A stretch of 64,000 nucleotides of DNA. Origin: a virus. The notes beneath the pieces are model-generated. The model did not search any database, was not told where the DNA came from, and saw only the letters and a program-made list of their open reading frames with translations. Numbering within the stretch: position 1 is the first letter of the stretch; every line of letters begins with the position of its first letter. Positions 24,490 to 33,460 of the stretch are shown piece by piece. The DNA lies in the IMG/VR virus record IMGVR_UViG_3300006735_000022, positions 20,936 to 84,935 of that record; one strand, written 5' to 3'. Both the position numbers and the translations under genes were made by a program.

Positions 24490-25781
24490 AGAATAAGGTC
24501 GCAGAGTTCGTCGAATACTTAGAAGGAGACGGAGAAAAACTATTCCCCTACATGGCAAATAAGGGGTGGAAGCATGGTGACAATGTTTATTATTCTGGTC
24601 CCTATTGGGATGAGAAAGAACCCATTGCTGCTATCACCACCCTGCTAGAGGGTAAGTGGTTGCCTGCTGGTGAAGAAGTCAACAAATTTGAACGTGCTTT
24701 CTCTAAGCAGTTTGGATTTGGTCACTCAATCATGGTGAACAGTGGATCATCTGCCAACCTGGTGATGATTGCTGCTCTCAAGAAGTATTTTGATTGGCAT
24801 GATGGTGACGAGATCATCGTCTGCACCTGTGGTTTCCCTACCACTATCAATCCCATCATCCAGAACGGTCTCAAACCAGTATTTGTAGACATCAACTATG
24901 ATGATCTCAACTGGGACCTTGATCAACTAGAGTCTAAGATCACTCCCAGAACCGTGGCGCTTTTTTCTTCGCCTGTTCTGGGAAATCCCTATGACTTCGA
25001 TAAGTTCATCGAGATTGTCGATAGGAATAACCTGAGGTATATCGCTGACAACTGTGACTCGCTCGGTTCCAAGTGGAGAGGAGAGTTGCTTACCAAACAT
25101 GCCGTCGCAGCGTCTTGTTCTTTCTATCCAGCGCACCATATCAGCACGATTGAAGGCGGGATGGTTTCCTCCAACATTGAGGAGATCGTCCAGATCGCCA
25201 GGTCTTTTGCCTGGTGGGGGCGAGGTTGTTATTGTGTAGGATCCCAGAACAAACTGGCCGGTGGTGTCTGCGGTGCCAGATTCGATAGATGGTTGGAAGG
25301 GTACGACCAAGATGTCGATCATAAGTATGTCTTTGGCGTTCAGGGATACAACCTCAAGCCTGCCGATTTGCAGGGGTCTATTGGGTTGGTACAACTGACT
25401 AAGCAAGACGAGATACATCGCATCCGTCGTAGCAACAAAGCTAGACTTCACGAGATCTTCAGTCAAATTCCTGGTGCTCGGGTTATTGAAGAGAAAGAGC
25501 ATGCAGAGACAAGCTGGTTCGGTGTTCCCATCGTGTGTGATGATCACAAACACCGTCTTGTAAAATATTTAGAGGACCATAAGGTCCAAACAAGAAACTA
25601 TTTTGCAGGAAATATCCTAATGCATCCTGCATATAGGCACATTGAACCGGCAAGAAACTATCCCAACGCATGTAAAGTCCTTGACAATGTATTCTTTGTT
25701 GGGTGTAGTCCGGTTATCACTGAACCTATGTTAGAATACATAGGTGAGGTTGTTTCTAATTACGTATCTGAAAATTACTGA
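24480..25781 (+). CDS. RfbH/E1-like PMP-dependent sugar 3-dehydratase (DegT fold)
   Basis: The aminotransferase-fold family normally has a PLP-binding Lys, but here SFYPAHHISTIEGG puts His at 219-220, the hallmark of 3-dehydratases such as RfbH/AscC (E1) and ColD. Cysteines at 192, 250, 252 and 264 give C-x57-C-x1-C-x11-C, close to the E1 [2Fe-2S] motif C-x57-C-x1-C-x7-C, with four extra residues in the last gap. E1 removes the 3-OH of CDP-4-keto-6-deoxyglucose together with a reductase (E3) that is not in this window. 433 aa, as usual. Confidence 0.88.
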   Translation: MSLKNKVAEFVEYLEGDGEKLFPYMANKGWKHGDNVYYSGPYWDEKEPIAAITTLLEGKWLPAGEEVNKFERAFSKQFGFGHSIMVNSGSSANLVMIAALKKYFDWHDGDEIIVCTCGFPTTINPIIQNGLKPVFVDINYDDLNWDLDQLESKITPRTVALFSSPVLGNPYDFDKFIEIVDRNNLRYIADNCDSLGSKWRGELLTKHAVAASCSFYPAHHISTIEGGMVSSNIEEIVQIARSFAWWGRGCYCVGSQNKLAGGVCGARFDRWLEGYDQDVDHKYVFGVQGYNLKPADLQGSIGLVQLTKQDEIHRIRRSNKARLHEIFSQIPGARVIEEKEHAETSWFGVPIVCDDHKHRLVKYLEDHKVQTRNYFAGNILMHPAYRHIEPARNYPNACKVLDNVFFVGCSPVITEPMLEYIGEVVSNYVSENY

Positions 25782-26881
25782 TGGCAAGACAAAAGCGAGC
25801 TTTGGTATTGGGTGCCGGTGGTTTCATTGGCAGTCATATGGTGGCAAGACTGAAGACAGAAGGATATTGGGTGCGTGGTGTAGACATCAAGTTCCCTGAG
25901 TTCTCAAAGACAGAAGCAGATGAATTCGTTCAGGGAGATCTAAGGGATCTCCGATTCGTTGAACGAATCATTGAGTACAAGGGAACGCAAGGTAACTTCT
26001 ATGAGTCAGTGCCTTACCAGTACATCGATACGTTTGATGAGATCTATCAGTTTGCTGCCGACATGGGTGGTGCTGGTTACATTTTCACTGGTGAGCATGA
26101 TGCTGACATCATGCATAACTCTGCCAGCATCAATCTGAACCTGCTGGAGTCTGTTCATAAATTCAATCAGACTTTTGATGGTCGTGAACGGGAGTGGACA
26201 GAAGCAAACAGACCTGCTAAAACACAACCTACGAAGATCTTCTATAGTTCTTCGGCATGTATGTACCCTGAGTACAACCAACTAGACCCCGACAATCCTG
26301 ATTGTCGTGAAGAATCAGCATACCCTGCAGCACCAGACTCAGAATATGGGTGGGAAAAACTTTTTAGCGAACGACTTTACTTTGCTTATAACCGTAATTA
26401 CGGTATTCCTGTTCGGGTCGCTCGCTATCACAACATTTTCGGACCCGAAGGCACCTGGGATGGTGGAAGAGAGAAAGCACCGGCTGCGATCTGCCGCAAA
26501 GTTGCTTACCTCCCGCTCTCAGGTGGAGCAATCGAGGTGTGGGGAGACGGCTTACAGACTCGTTCCTTCCTGTTCATTGATGAATGCATTGAAGCGACTC
26601 GAAGACTGATGCAGAGTGACTTCATGGGTCCCGTCAACATCGGTTCAGAGGAGATGGTTACTATTGACCAACTGGTTGATACCGCTGCTGCAGTGGCACG
26701 TAAAGACGTGCAGAAGATCCACGTAGATGTTCCTCATACTGGTGTCCGTGGACGCAATTCCAACAACGATTTGATCCGAGAGAAGTTGGATTGGGATTAC
26801 TCACAATCACTTGAAGAAGGGATTGCGAAGACTTATAATTGGATCGTGTCTCAAATCGGAAAGAACCTAGAGGGTCAATGA
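25781..26881 (+). CDS. GDP-mannose 3,5-epimerase-like SDR
   Basis: LGAGGFIGSHMV, then FAADMGGAGYIF, SSSACMYPEYNQL, YGWEKLFSERL and RYHNIFGPEGTWDGGREK match the GME family closely. WGDGLQTRSFLFIDEC and GVRGRNSNNDLIREKL are also family blocks. GME converts GDP-D-mannose to GDP-L-galactose or GDP-L-gulose, mainly known from plants and some bacteria. 366 aa, full length. It overlaps the aminotransferase-fold gene by one base. Confidence 0.9.
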   Translation: MARQKRALVLGAGGFIGSHMVARLKTEGYWVRGVDIKFPEFSKTEADEFVQGDLRDLRFVERIIEYKGTQGNFYESVPYQYIDTFDEIYQFAADMGGAGYIFTGEHDADIMHNSASINLNLLESVHKFNQTFDGREREWTEANRPAKTQPTKIFYSSSACMYPEYNQLDPDNPDCREESAYPAAPDSEYGWEKLFSERLYFAYNRNYGIPVRVARYHNIFGPEGTWDGGREKAPAAICRKVAYLPLSGGAIEVWGDGLQTRSFLFIDECIEATRRLMQSDFMGPVNIGSEEMVTIDQLVDTAAAVARKDVQKIHVDVPHTGVRGRNSNNDLIREKLDWDYSQSLEEGIAKTYNWIVSQIGKNLEGQ

Positions 26882-27540
26882 ATACAACTTACAACTATGA
26901 GCGGGACACACTAGTCCATCCCTTCTCAGGTCACACTAAAATCTTTGACAACTTCTCTCAAGCATACCAGGACATCTTTGTCCTCAGTATGCTCAAGGGG
27001 AAGCGTAAAGGAAAGTATGTTGAGGTTGGTGCTAACCACCCTCAGGTCATGAGCAACACCTTCCTACTGGAGACTGCTTTCGCTTGGCGTGGGTTCTCTG
27101 TGGAGATTGAGAAGTCTATGTGTGAGGTGTTCAATGGTGACATGGCAAGGCAGAACCATTGCTATGAAGCAGACGCTACCACGTTTGACTTTGCAGATGC
27201 TATTGCTAAGGAGAAGTGGCAGGGACGTGTAGATTATTTCTCTGTTGACTGTGAACCACCTGAGGTTACTTTCAAAGCACTGAAAGCATTCCCACATGAT
27301 ACCTTCCGTGCCAGTGTCATTACGTTTGAGCATGACTCATACAAGGATGGTGATACCATTCGCGATCACTCACGTAAGTTCTTGGAAAAACTTGGTTACC
27401 AATTAGTGTGTGCCAGTGTATGCAACGGTGGTAATCCATACGAAGACTGGTGGGTTGATCCTAAAGTTGTATCGGAAGAGATCTGGAAACCATTTGAGTG
27501 TGTTGACCAGGAAGCCAAGAGTATTATCATTGGTCAATGA
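26878..27540 (+). CDS. FkbM-family methyltransferase
   Basis: FSQAYQDIFVL, then GKYVEVGANHPQVMSNT, FSVEIEKSM, VDYFSVDCEPPE and ITFEHDSYKD are the SAM-binding and post-SAM blocks of FkbM proteins, which often O-methylate sugars. Start chosen at 26878 in an ATGA overlap; the ORF is open from 26839. 220 aa. It probably methylates a sugar of the glycan made by this cluster. Confidence 0.85.
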   Translation: MNTTYNYERDTLVHPFSGHTKIFDNFSQAYQDIFVLSMLKGKRKGKYVEVGANHPQVMSNTFLLETAFAWRGFSVEIEKSMCEVFNGDMARQNHCYEADATTFDFADAIAKEKWQGRVDYFSVDCEPPEVTFKALKAFPHDTFRASVITFEHDSYKDGDTIRDHSRKFLEKLGYQLVCASVCNGGNPYEDWWVDPKVVSEEIWKPFECVDQEAKSIIIGQ

Positions 27541-28310
27541 AGTTATCTCATTGGTATGGCAGACTGGGTAATAATATCCAGCAGACAGCGATAGGTTTGA
27601 TGTGTGCCCAAGCATATCAAACAAAATTTATTCAACCATTGGAGCATGACATCATCGGAAGGTGGGAGCAACCCTTTGGGGTCAAACCTTCTGGGGTTCA
27701 AGGAAAGTTTTTTTATTACAACGGACCTTTTCATGAAGTTCCTATTGATGCTGGAAAAGTTTATACTGAGATGCGTGCGTTCTGTAAAGAATACGTTCGT
27801 CCGTATCTTTGCTTACCGAGAGTGGATGTTGATCCTGATACTCTTGTCATTCATATTCGGAGTGGAGATGTTTTTGACCAAAGGGTTGATAACCCTGGTC
27901 AATATGTTCCTAATCCTTATTGTTTTTACAGTACATTACTTGAGAGCTTTGATCGTGCAATCGTCGTTACGGAACCTGACCAATTCAATCCGATTGTTGA
28001 GGAACTCAAGTGGGATCCTAAGGTTACGGTCCAGTCTAAAAGTGTTGCGGAAGACTTCGCGACGCTGATGGCAGCAAAGCATGTTGCAACCTCTGGTGTA
28101 GGAACCTTTGCTATGGCAGCAGTATTGTGTAGTGAAAATATCACTGACCTTTACTGCACAAATATTTGCATCGAAGAGCATCTAAACTATAAGATGCTTT
28201 ATAATACTGATGTTACCATCAACATGATGGTCCTGCAGGACTACATCAAGACCGGAGAATGGGCAAACACTGATGAACAAAGAGAATTCCTCTTTAGTTA
28301 CAAGGTATAG
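27537..28310 (+). CDS. GT11-like glycosyltransferase, 257 aa
   Basis: WYGRLGNNIQQ at the N-terminus, LVIHIRSGDVFD near residue 103 (the HxRxGD motif that binds GDP in alpha-1,2/1,6-fucosyltransferases) and ATSGVGTFAMAAVLCS near 190. A second, more typical GT11 lies at 32672. It overlaps the next gene by 38 bases. Donor is probably a GDP-sugar. Confidence 0.75.
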   Translation: MKLSHWYGRLGNNIQQTAIGLMCAQAYQTKFIQPLEHDIIGRWEQPFGVKPSGVQGKFFYYNGPFHEVPIDAGKVYTEMRAFCKEYVRPYLCLPRVDVDPDTLVIHIRSGDVFDQRVDNPGQYVPNPYCFYSTLLESFDRAIVVTEPDQFNPIVEELKWDPKVTVQSKSVAEDFATLMAAKHVATSGVGTFAMAAVLCSENITDLYCTNICIEEHLNYKMLYNTDVTINMMVLQDYIKTGEWANTDEQREFLFSYKV

Positions 28311-28815
28311 ACTCAAGGTTACTCATCAGAAATTGATTGAGAACTTGTGTTATGATATGCCCTACTATTTTTTCAAGGACTGTGCCTATGGCAACAAAGA
28401 TCATGCCTTGAGAAAGGATATGAATCCGTACTTCAGTCATACGTTACTCCATGTCAATGGCACAACGTCTGACTTTTTCTACAAGATACCTTGGGATGAA
28501 ATAGGTAAGGCAATCAACATGCCTAATGCCAAGATGACCAGGGCACACATGACCTTACAGTATCCAAGACCTGATGCTATAGGTGTACCACACAACGCTC
28601 ACGTTGATGATCACAGACCACACATAGTGGCACTGTATTATCCCAATGAATCAGATGGGGAGACATACTTTTTTGACTCCTCGGGTAACGTGATACATAC
28701 AGAAGAACCTGAACGTGGTAAGATTGTAGTCTTCGATGGCAAGACTTTACACTCTAGTTCTTCACCCTCATCTAATGTTCGATTCTCTTTGAATATAAAT
28801 TATGGCAATCTATGA
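28273..28815 (+). CDS. 2OG-Fe(II) oxygenase-like protein, 180 aa
   Basis: H110-x-D112 (NAHVDDHRPHIVALYYP), GETYFFD, then the distal His near 161 (FDGKTLHSSSSP) and Arg in VRFSLNINYG give the iron and 2-oxoglutarate ligands. Embedded between glycosyltransferases, so it may hydroxylate a sugar or the glycosylated protein. Substrate unknown. Confidence 0.78.
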   Translation: MNKENSSLVTRYRLKVTHQKLIENLCYDMPYYFFKDCAYGNKDHALRKDMNPYFSHTLLHVNGTTSDFFYKIPWDEIGKAINMPNAKMTRAHMTLQYPRPDAIGVPHNAHVDDHRPHIVALYYPNESDGETYFFDSSGNVIHTEEPERGKIVVFDGKTLHSSSSPSSNVRFSLNINYGNL

Positions 28816-29647
28816 TGTCTTTACGTTCTACAATGAACTTGATCTCCTGGAACTGAGGATGAACATCCTTGGTAATGTAGTAGATTACTTTGTTATCAAC
28901 GAAGCAAACATTACCTTCACCGGCAAACCCAAACCCATGTACTTTGCCGAGAACCGTAAGCGGTTCAAGAAGTGGGAAGACAAAATCATCTATCGCGAGA
29001 CGATTGATGACAATGAAACCCTAGAAAGTTATTGGAAGGATGTTCCTTATCATAGGAGCATGATGGAGGAAGACATCTACAAACTGCCACTGCCTTATCA
29101 GAGGGCATGCTTCCATAAAGACAGTGCCATCTATGCCCTGCTAGGCAAGGCAAAGGATGACGACATCATCCTTACGAGTGATGCCGATGAGATTGCTAAC
29201 CCAGAGGCACTGAAGTGTATTGAGGAGTGGTTTGATCCTGCTCACCACTATGTCCTTACTGGTCCTCTGTATTACTACTACCTCAACGTCAAGTGTGAGG
29301 ATCAGTGGATGGGAACACGAGTGTGTGACTTCAAGACACTGAAGACGATGAGTGTTGATAAACTCCGTCAGTCACACCAGGATGCATACAAACTTGCCAA
29401 TGCCTCATGGCACTGGAGTTTCTTTGGTGACGCTGACACCGTGCGGCAGAAGATGGATGCCTATGAGCACCAGGAGAACAACACTGAGGAGTTCCGTTCC
29501 AGTATGGAGGACAGGATCAAGCACAACCTTGACCCATATGGACGCACCTATCTCTACCAACCAACTGTTGTGGAGATCGACGACACCTTCCCTTCATATG
29601 TGAGGGCACAGAAGAATCGTAAACTGAAAAAGTTTGTGAAAGTATGA
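28802..29647 (+). CDS. GT17-family glycosyltransferase (MGAT3-like)
   Basis: YDVFTFYNELDLLELRMNIL, then INEANITFTGKPKPMYF and LTSDADEIANPEAL with its DxD metal site are the blocks of GT17, the family of beta-1,4-N-acetylglucosaminyltransferase III. 281 aa. Family members occur in phage and bacterial surface-glycan loci. Its exact donor is unknown; UDP-GlcNAc is the family default. Confidence 0.87.
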   Translation: MAIYDVFTFYNELDLLELRMNILGNVVDYFVINEANITFTGKPKPMYFAENRKRFKKWEDKIIYRETIDDNETLESYWKDVPYHRSMMEEDIYKLPLPYQRACFHKDSAIYALLGKAKDDDIILTSDADEIANPEALKCIEEWFDPAHHYVLTGPLYYYYLNVKCEDQWMGTRVCDFKTLKTMSVDKLRQSHQDAYKLANASWHWSFFGDADTVRQKMDAYEHQENNTEEFRSSMEDRIKHNLDPYGRTYLYQPTVVEIDDTFPSYVRAQKNRKLKKFVKV

Positions 29648-30549
29648 AACTAATTTCGGGACCAGCGGTTGCAGACCTCTGTGATTATAGTTTTGGTGAT
29701 CAGGCAGGTATGGTAGGGGGTGTCTACGGTGCCTTTATGAATGATGCAAACTCATCTAACACTGAGTTCTTGTGTGACAAGGAAGTCATCAAACTATTCA
29801 TTGACAATGTGAGGTTGTACCATAGACCAATTAGGTGTGGTAATAAAAAAGATCAGGTGTGGATCAATGGTCTACAGAAACGTAATGATCTTATGAAACT
29901 ATGTGCACAACATCCTGATAAAAAATTCATAGTCTTCTGTAACAACGAAGATACTCCTGTCAATTCTGACATCGAAATTCCTGACAATGTGTTGGGAATT
30001 TTTGCTGCAAATGCAGTGGGATTCAAAGATAAGTTATATCCATTCCCCTATGGTGTGGGTAGGAAATTGAGTGCTAATGATGAACGCCAAAGGATTCTAC
30101 TCTCTGCTATGGAGAACGATCCGAAACCCAGAAAACTTCTGTACATCAATCATGCAGAGCACACTAACCTCAGTGAACGTGGTAACATCCGTCAGATGTT
30201 CAACGACAGATCCTATGCCACCGTCTCAGACCGAACAGACTACGCCACATATGTCAGATCAATCCAAGACCACAAGTTCATGATCTGTCCTCAGGGTAAT
30301 GCCGTGGACTGTCATCGTAACTGGGAGGTTTTATACTTGAGGCGTGTCCCTATCATGCTAAAGAATGATTATCTTCAGGAGTTATACAAGGACTATCCTG
30401 TCATGTGGGTAGATGACTTTGGTAAAATCAATAAAACTATTCTGACAGATGGTCAAGAACTAGTAGACCGGGCTAGGAATATCGACATCAATCTGCTAGA
30501 CTTGTACTCAGTATTCAACAGAGCAGTGAAACGTGCAAAAAATTCCTGA
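29644..30549 (+). CDS. Exostosin/GT47-like glycosyltransferase, 301 aa
   Basis: C-terminal half has HKFMICPQGNAVDCHRNWE and LYLRRVPIMLKND, the pattern used by exostosin-type GT-B enzymes to bind the donor. The N-terminal half is alpha/beta with PFPYGVGRKL. The start overlaps the previous stop (ATGA). Donor and acceptor unknown. Confidence 0.7.
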   Translation: MKLISGPAVADLCDYSFGDQAGMVGGVYGAFMNDANSSNTEFLCDKEVIKLFIDNVRLYHRPIRCGNKKDQVWINGLQKRNDLMKLCAQHPDKKFIVFCNNEDTPVNSDIEIPDNVLGIFAANAVGFKDKLYPFPYGVGRKLSANDERQRILLSAMENDPKPRKLLYINHAEHTNLSERGNIRQMFNDRSYATVSDRTDYATYVRSIQDHKFMICPQGNAVDCHRNWEVLYLRRVPIMLKNDYLQELYKDYPVMWVDDFGKINKTILTDGQELVDRARNIDINLLDLYSVFNRAVKRAKNS

Positions 30550-31204
30550 TGTCACACTGCTGATGCTTGCTGACGTAGACATTCCTGAAGCTGTCTATGC
30601 GGTAAATAAGTCATGCGAGTCTATTGAATGGGGTGCTGTCAAATTTCTCGGCAGCAAAGGAAGACCGGAAGGTCTTTGTGATCAAGCACAGTATGAGGAA
30701 ACTTATCCAATTCAGAGCATCAATGATTTCAATTTTTATTGCATATATAACCTTATCAATCATATTCAGTCCACGCATTGCCTCCTTATTCATCCTGATG
30801 GTTTTGTTATTAGACCTTGGCTTTGGGATAGCACGTGGTTACAGTACGACTACATCGGTGCCCCCTGGAGAGACGACCCTACCGCCTTCCTCGATCCCTG
30901 GGGTAAGAACCAACGAGTCGGCAATGGGGGATTTTCCCTACGTTCCAGAAAACTACTGGAGGTCCCCAAGCGTGTAGTAATACCTTGGGAAGTCAACGAA
31001 GGAAACTTCTACAAGCATATGAATGCCGGACTATATAATGAGGACGGAAACATATGCGTTCACAACCGGCATCTTTTTGAGGAGCAGGGATGCGTCTTTG
31101 CTCCAGTGGAAGTTGCCGCTAGGTTCTCTAAAGAAGTAGAGTGCCCAGAACACGAAGGTGTTGAGACCTTCGGTTTTCATTATCATTTTCAAGAAATCCG
31201 ATGA
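30533..31204 (+). CDS. DUF5672 glycosyltransferase-like protein
   Basis: YCIYNLINHIQSTHCLLIHPDGFV, WDSTWLQYDYIGAPW, then GNGGFSLRSRKLLE and FGFHYHF are the conserved DUF5672 blocks (a GT-A-like domain). 223 aa, GTG start overlapping 17 bases of the previous gene. Donor unknown. Confidence 0.82.
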   Translation: MQKIPDVTLLMLADVDIPEAVYAVNKSCESIEWGAVKFLGSKGRPEGLCDQAQYEETYPIQSINDFNFYCIYNLINHIQSTHCLLIHPDGFVIRPWLWDSTWLQYDYIGAPWRDDPTAFLDPWGKNQRVGNGGFSLRSRKLLEVPKRVVIPWEVNEGNFYKHMNAGLYNEDGNICVHNRHLFEEQGCVFAPVEVAARFSKEVECPEHEGVETFGFHYHFQEIR

Positions 31205-31992
31205 CAGTCAAATATTATCCTCTGTGGTGGAACCCCTGGCAAGACAAGCATCTTGATCTAGGTTCAAAGACTGTCAGTATCTCTATTGATAATCTTGATT
31301 ATGATCCGCAGGCAGACGTAAAGATTCTGTTCCTGGCAGAACCATACTCCATCCTCCCTACAGTCACTGAGGGAGCACTCCGTGGTGCTTATCACTTTGA
31401 TAAGATCTACACGTTTACGGAGAGGATGCTAGATGAATACCCTCAAGCAGAATTGTTTGAGTGGGGATCTAGTTGGTTGAACTTCCCTGACTTGCTTATC
31501 GACAAAGGTAACAACGTTACCTTCGTAACTAGTGAGAAGAATCAGACTGTGGGTCACCGCATGCGTCTGGATATTTTTGAAATGCTCAAAAATATTGACG
31601 TATCAAACGGACTCCAGTATTATGCTCATAAGTCTCCTCCTTTTCACCAAAGGAGAAATGACTTCTTCGAGAATGCGAAGTTCCATATTGCAGTAGAGAA
31701 TTCTAGACAAAAGAATTACTTTACTGAGAAGGTCATTGATTGTTTTGCATCTAAGACTGTTCCTATCTACTATGGGTGTGACAACCTTGGTGATTGGTTC
31801 AACATGGATGGAGTGATTGTCTTCCACGACATGGAAGAACTTGAACTTATCCTGAAGCATCTGGATTCAGACAAGTATGACTGGAGGAAGGATGCTATTG
31901 AGGAGAACTATGAAATTGCCAAACGATTCCATAGTGACAATGATGTTGTTCCTAGGTTGACTAGGAAAATAAAGGAATTCGTAGGCAAATGA
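31201..31992 (+). CDS. GT10 alpha-1,3-fucosyltransferase-like protein
   Basis: Near residues 160-195 lies FHIAVENSRQKNYFTEKVID, then ASKTVPIYYGC, the GT10 signature that binds GDP-fucose. 263 aa. With two GT11-like genes in the same run, several steps may use a GDP-6-deoxy or GDP-L-sugar. No GDP-mannose 4,6-dehydratase or fucose synthase is seen here, so the donor may come from the host or from the GDP-mannose epimerase product. Confidence 0.85.
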   Translation: MTVKYYPLWWNPWQDKHLDLGSKTVSISIDNLDYDPQADVKILFLAEPYSILPTVTEGALRGAYHFDKIYTFTERMLDEYPQAELFEWGSSWLNFPDLLIDKGNNVTFVTSEKNQTVGHRMRLDIFEMLKNIDVSNGLQYYAHKSPPFHQRRNDFFENAKFHIAVENSRQKNYFTEKVIDCFASKTVPIYYGCDNLGDWFNMDGVIVFHDMEELELILKHLDSDKYDWRKDAIEENYEIAKRFHSDNDVVPRLTRKIKEFVGK

Positions 31993-32675
31993 GGGTAAGC
32001 TATTGCATCCCAACGCATGACAAAAACCCAAGGTGTCAGCAGTATCTGTTTGACATCTTTCACAGTCTGTCACTGCAAAAAGATATGAACTTCAATGTTT
32101 GGGTGTCAGATCATGGCACATCAAACAAAGTTCTCCGTGCGTGTGAAGAGTATGATGATCTCTTTGAGATCAATTACGTTCAGAACCCAACCAAGATCGG
32201 TAACATTTCTGCCAATACTAATAACGCTATGCGTTTGGCAGATGGTGATATCTTGAAAATTATGTTTAGTGATGATATGATTCTAACCAAGAATCTTACA
32301 TCAGAATTAGACCGTGTGTTTACTGATGATGTAACCTGGGCAGTGACTGGGTATGCTCACACTTTAGATGATGGTAAGACCCATTACAACCCTAAGATTC
32401 CTGTCTATAACAACCGTCTGCTAGAGGGTGTCAACACCCTCAGTTCTCCATCTATTCTTGCTCTCCGTAATGGTTGTGGTGAATACTTCGATGAAGAACT
32501 CACCATGCTGATGGATTGTGACATGTTCTACAGGTTGTATGAAAATTATGGAGAACCTGTAGTGTTACCCCACTACCACATCTCTAATCGTGAACATCCA
32601 CATCAAACCCAGAGGCAGTATGAGCATCTGATGGAATCTGAACTTGCATATTTGAAGGAGAAGCACAACACATGA
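31989..32675 (+). CDS. GT2-family glycosyltransferase, 228 aa
   Basis: SYCIPTHDKNPRCQQYLFD at the N-terminus, YVQNPTKIGNISANTNNAM, ADGDILKIMFSDDMIL with acidic metal-binding residues and LMDCDMFYRLYE give the GT-A fold of inverting GT2 enzymes. ATGA overlaps at both ends. Donor unknown. Confidence 0.83.
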   Translation: MRVSYCIPTHDKNPRCQQYLFDIFHSLSLQKDMNFNVWVSDHGTSNKVLRACEEYDDLFEINYVQNPTKIGNISANTNNAMRLADGDILKIMFSDDMILTKNLTSELDRVFTDDVTWAVTGYAHTLDDGKTHYNPKIPVYNNRLLEGVNTLSSPSILALRNGCGEYFDEELTMLMDCDMFYRLYENYGEPVVLPHYHISNREHPHQTQRQYEHLMESELAYLKEKHNT

Positions 32676-33460
32676 TTGGATTCAATCACCTAGGTCGTCA
32701 TGGTCGTTTGGGAAACCAGATGTTCCAGTATGCAGGTCTCCGTGGTATTGCTGCTAAGCATGGGTATGATTTTTGCATCCCACCCAGTGACTTCAAAGAT
32801 GAGTGGACAGACCATCAACTGTTTGAGTGTTTCAAACTCCCTGGTCTGACAAACATCGCAGTTTGTCCTGGACCCTACGTACAGGAAGGACACTTCCACT
32901 TTGATCAGAAATTGTTTGACAACATGCCTGATGGGCATAATGTCTACGGGTATCTACAGAGTGAGAAGTGGTTCATGCACATTGAATCAGAGATCCGTGA
33001 GGACTTTGAATTCAAGAACAATATCAAGGACCCATGTCAAGAGATGATTGGTTCGGTTGACCGACCCATTGCTCTTCATGTTCGTCGTGGTGACTACATA
33101 ACTAACTGCGACAACCATCCACCTTGTACAAAAGAATATTATGATCGTGCACTTTCGCACTTTGATGATAGTAGGACTGTTGTTGTTTTTTCTGACGATC
33201 CTGCTTGGTGTAACGAACAATTTGTAGATGATCGTTTCTTGATCTCTGAAGGTGGCGACAATGTTGCTGACCTGTGTATGATGAGTCTCTGTACTGACTT
33301 CATTATTGCCAACTCTTCATTTTCCTGGTGGGGTTCGTGGTTGAGCACAAATCCAGACAAGAAAATTATTGCCCCGAGTAAATGGTTCGGGACAGGATAT
33401 ACCAAAAACCATAACACCTCTGACCTTTATTGCACTAACTGGGAAGTTATCGATGTCTGA
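32672..33460 (+). CDS. GT11 alpha-1,2-fucosyltransferase-like protein
   Basis: GRLGNQMFQYAGLRGIA, LHVRRGDYIT (HxRRGDY) and NSSFSWWGSWLS are the three hallmark motifs of the family. YFPDP-type loop is replaced by VYGYLQSEKWF. 262 aa, full length. Expected to transfer fucose or a related sugar from a GDP-linked donor. Confidence 0.92.
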   Translation: MIGFNHLGRHGRLGNQMFQYAGLRGIAAKHGYDFCIPPSDFKDEWTDHQLFECFKLPGLTNIAVCPGPYVQEGHFHFDQKLFDNMPDGHNVYGYLQSEKWFMHIESEIREDFEFKNNIKDPCQEMIGSVDRPIALHVRRGDYITNCDNHPPCTKEYYDRALSHFDDSRTVVVFSDDPAWCNEQFVDDRFLISEGGDNVADLCMMSLCTDFIIANSSFSWWGSWLSTNPDKKIIAPSKWFGTGYTKNHNTSDLYCTNWEVIDV

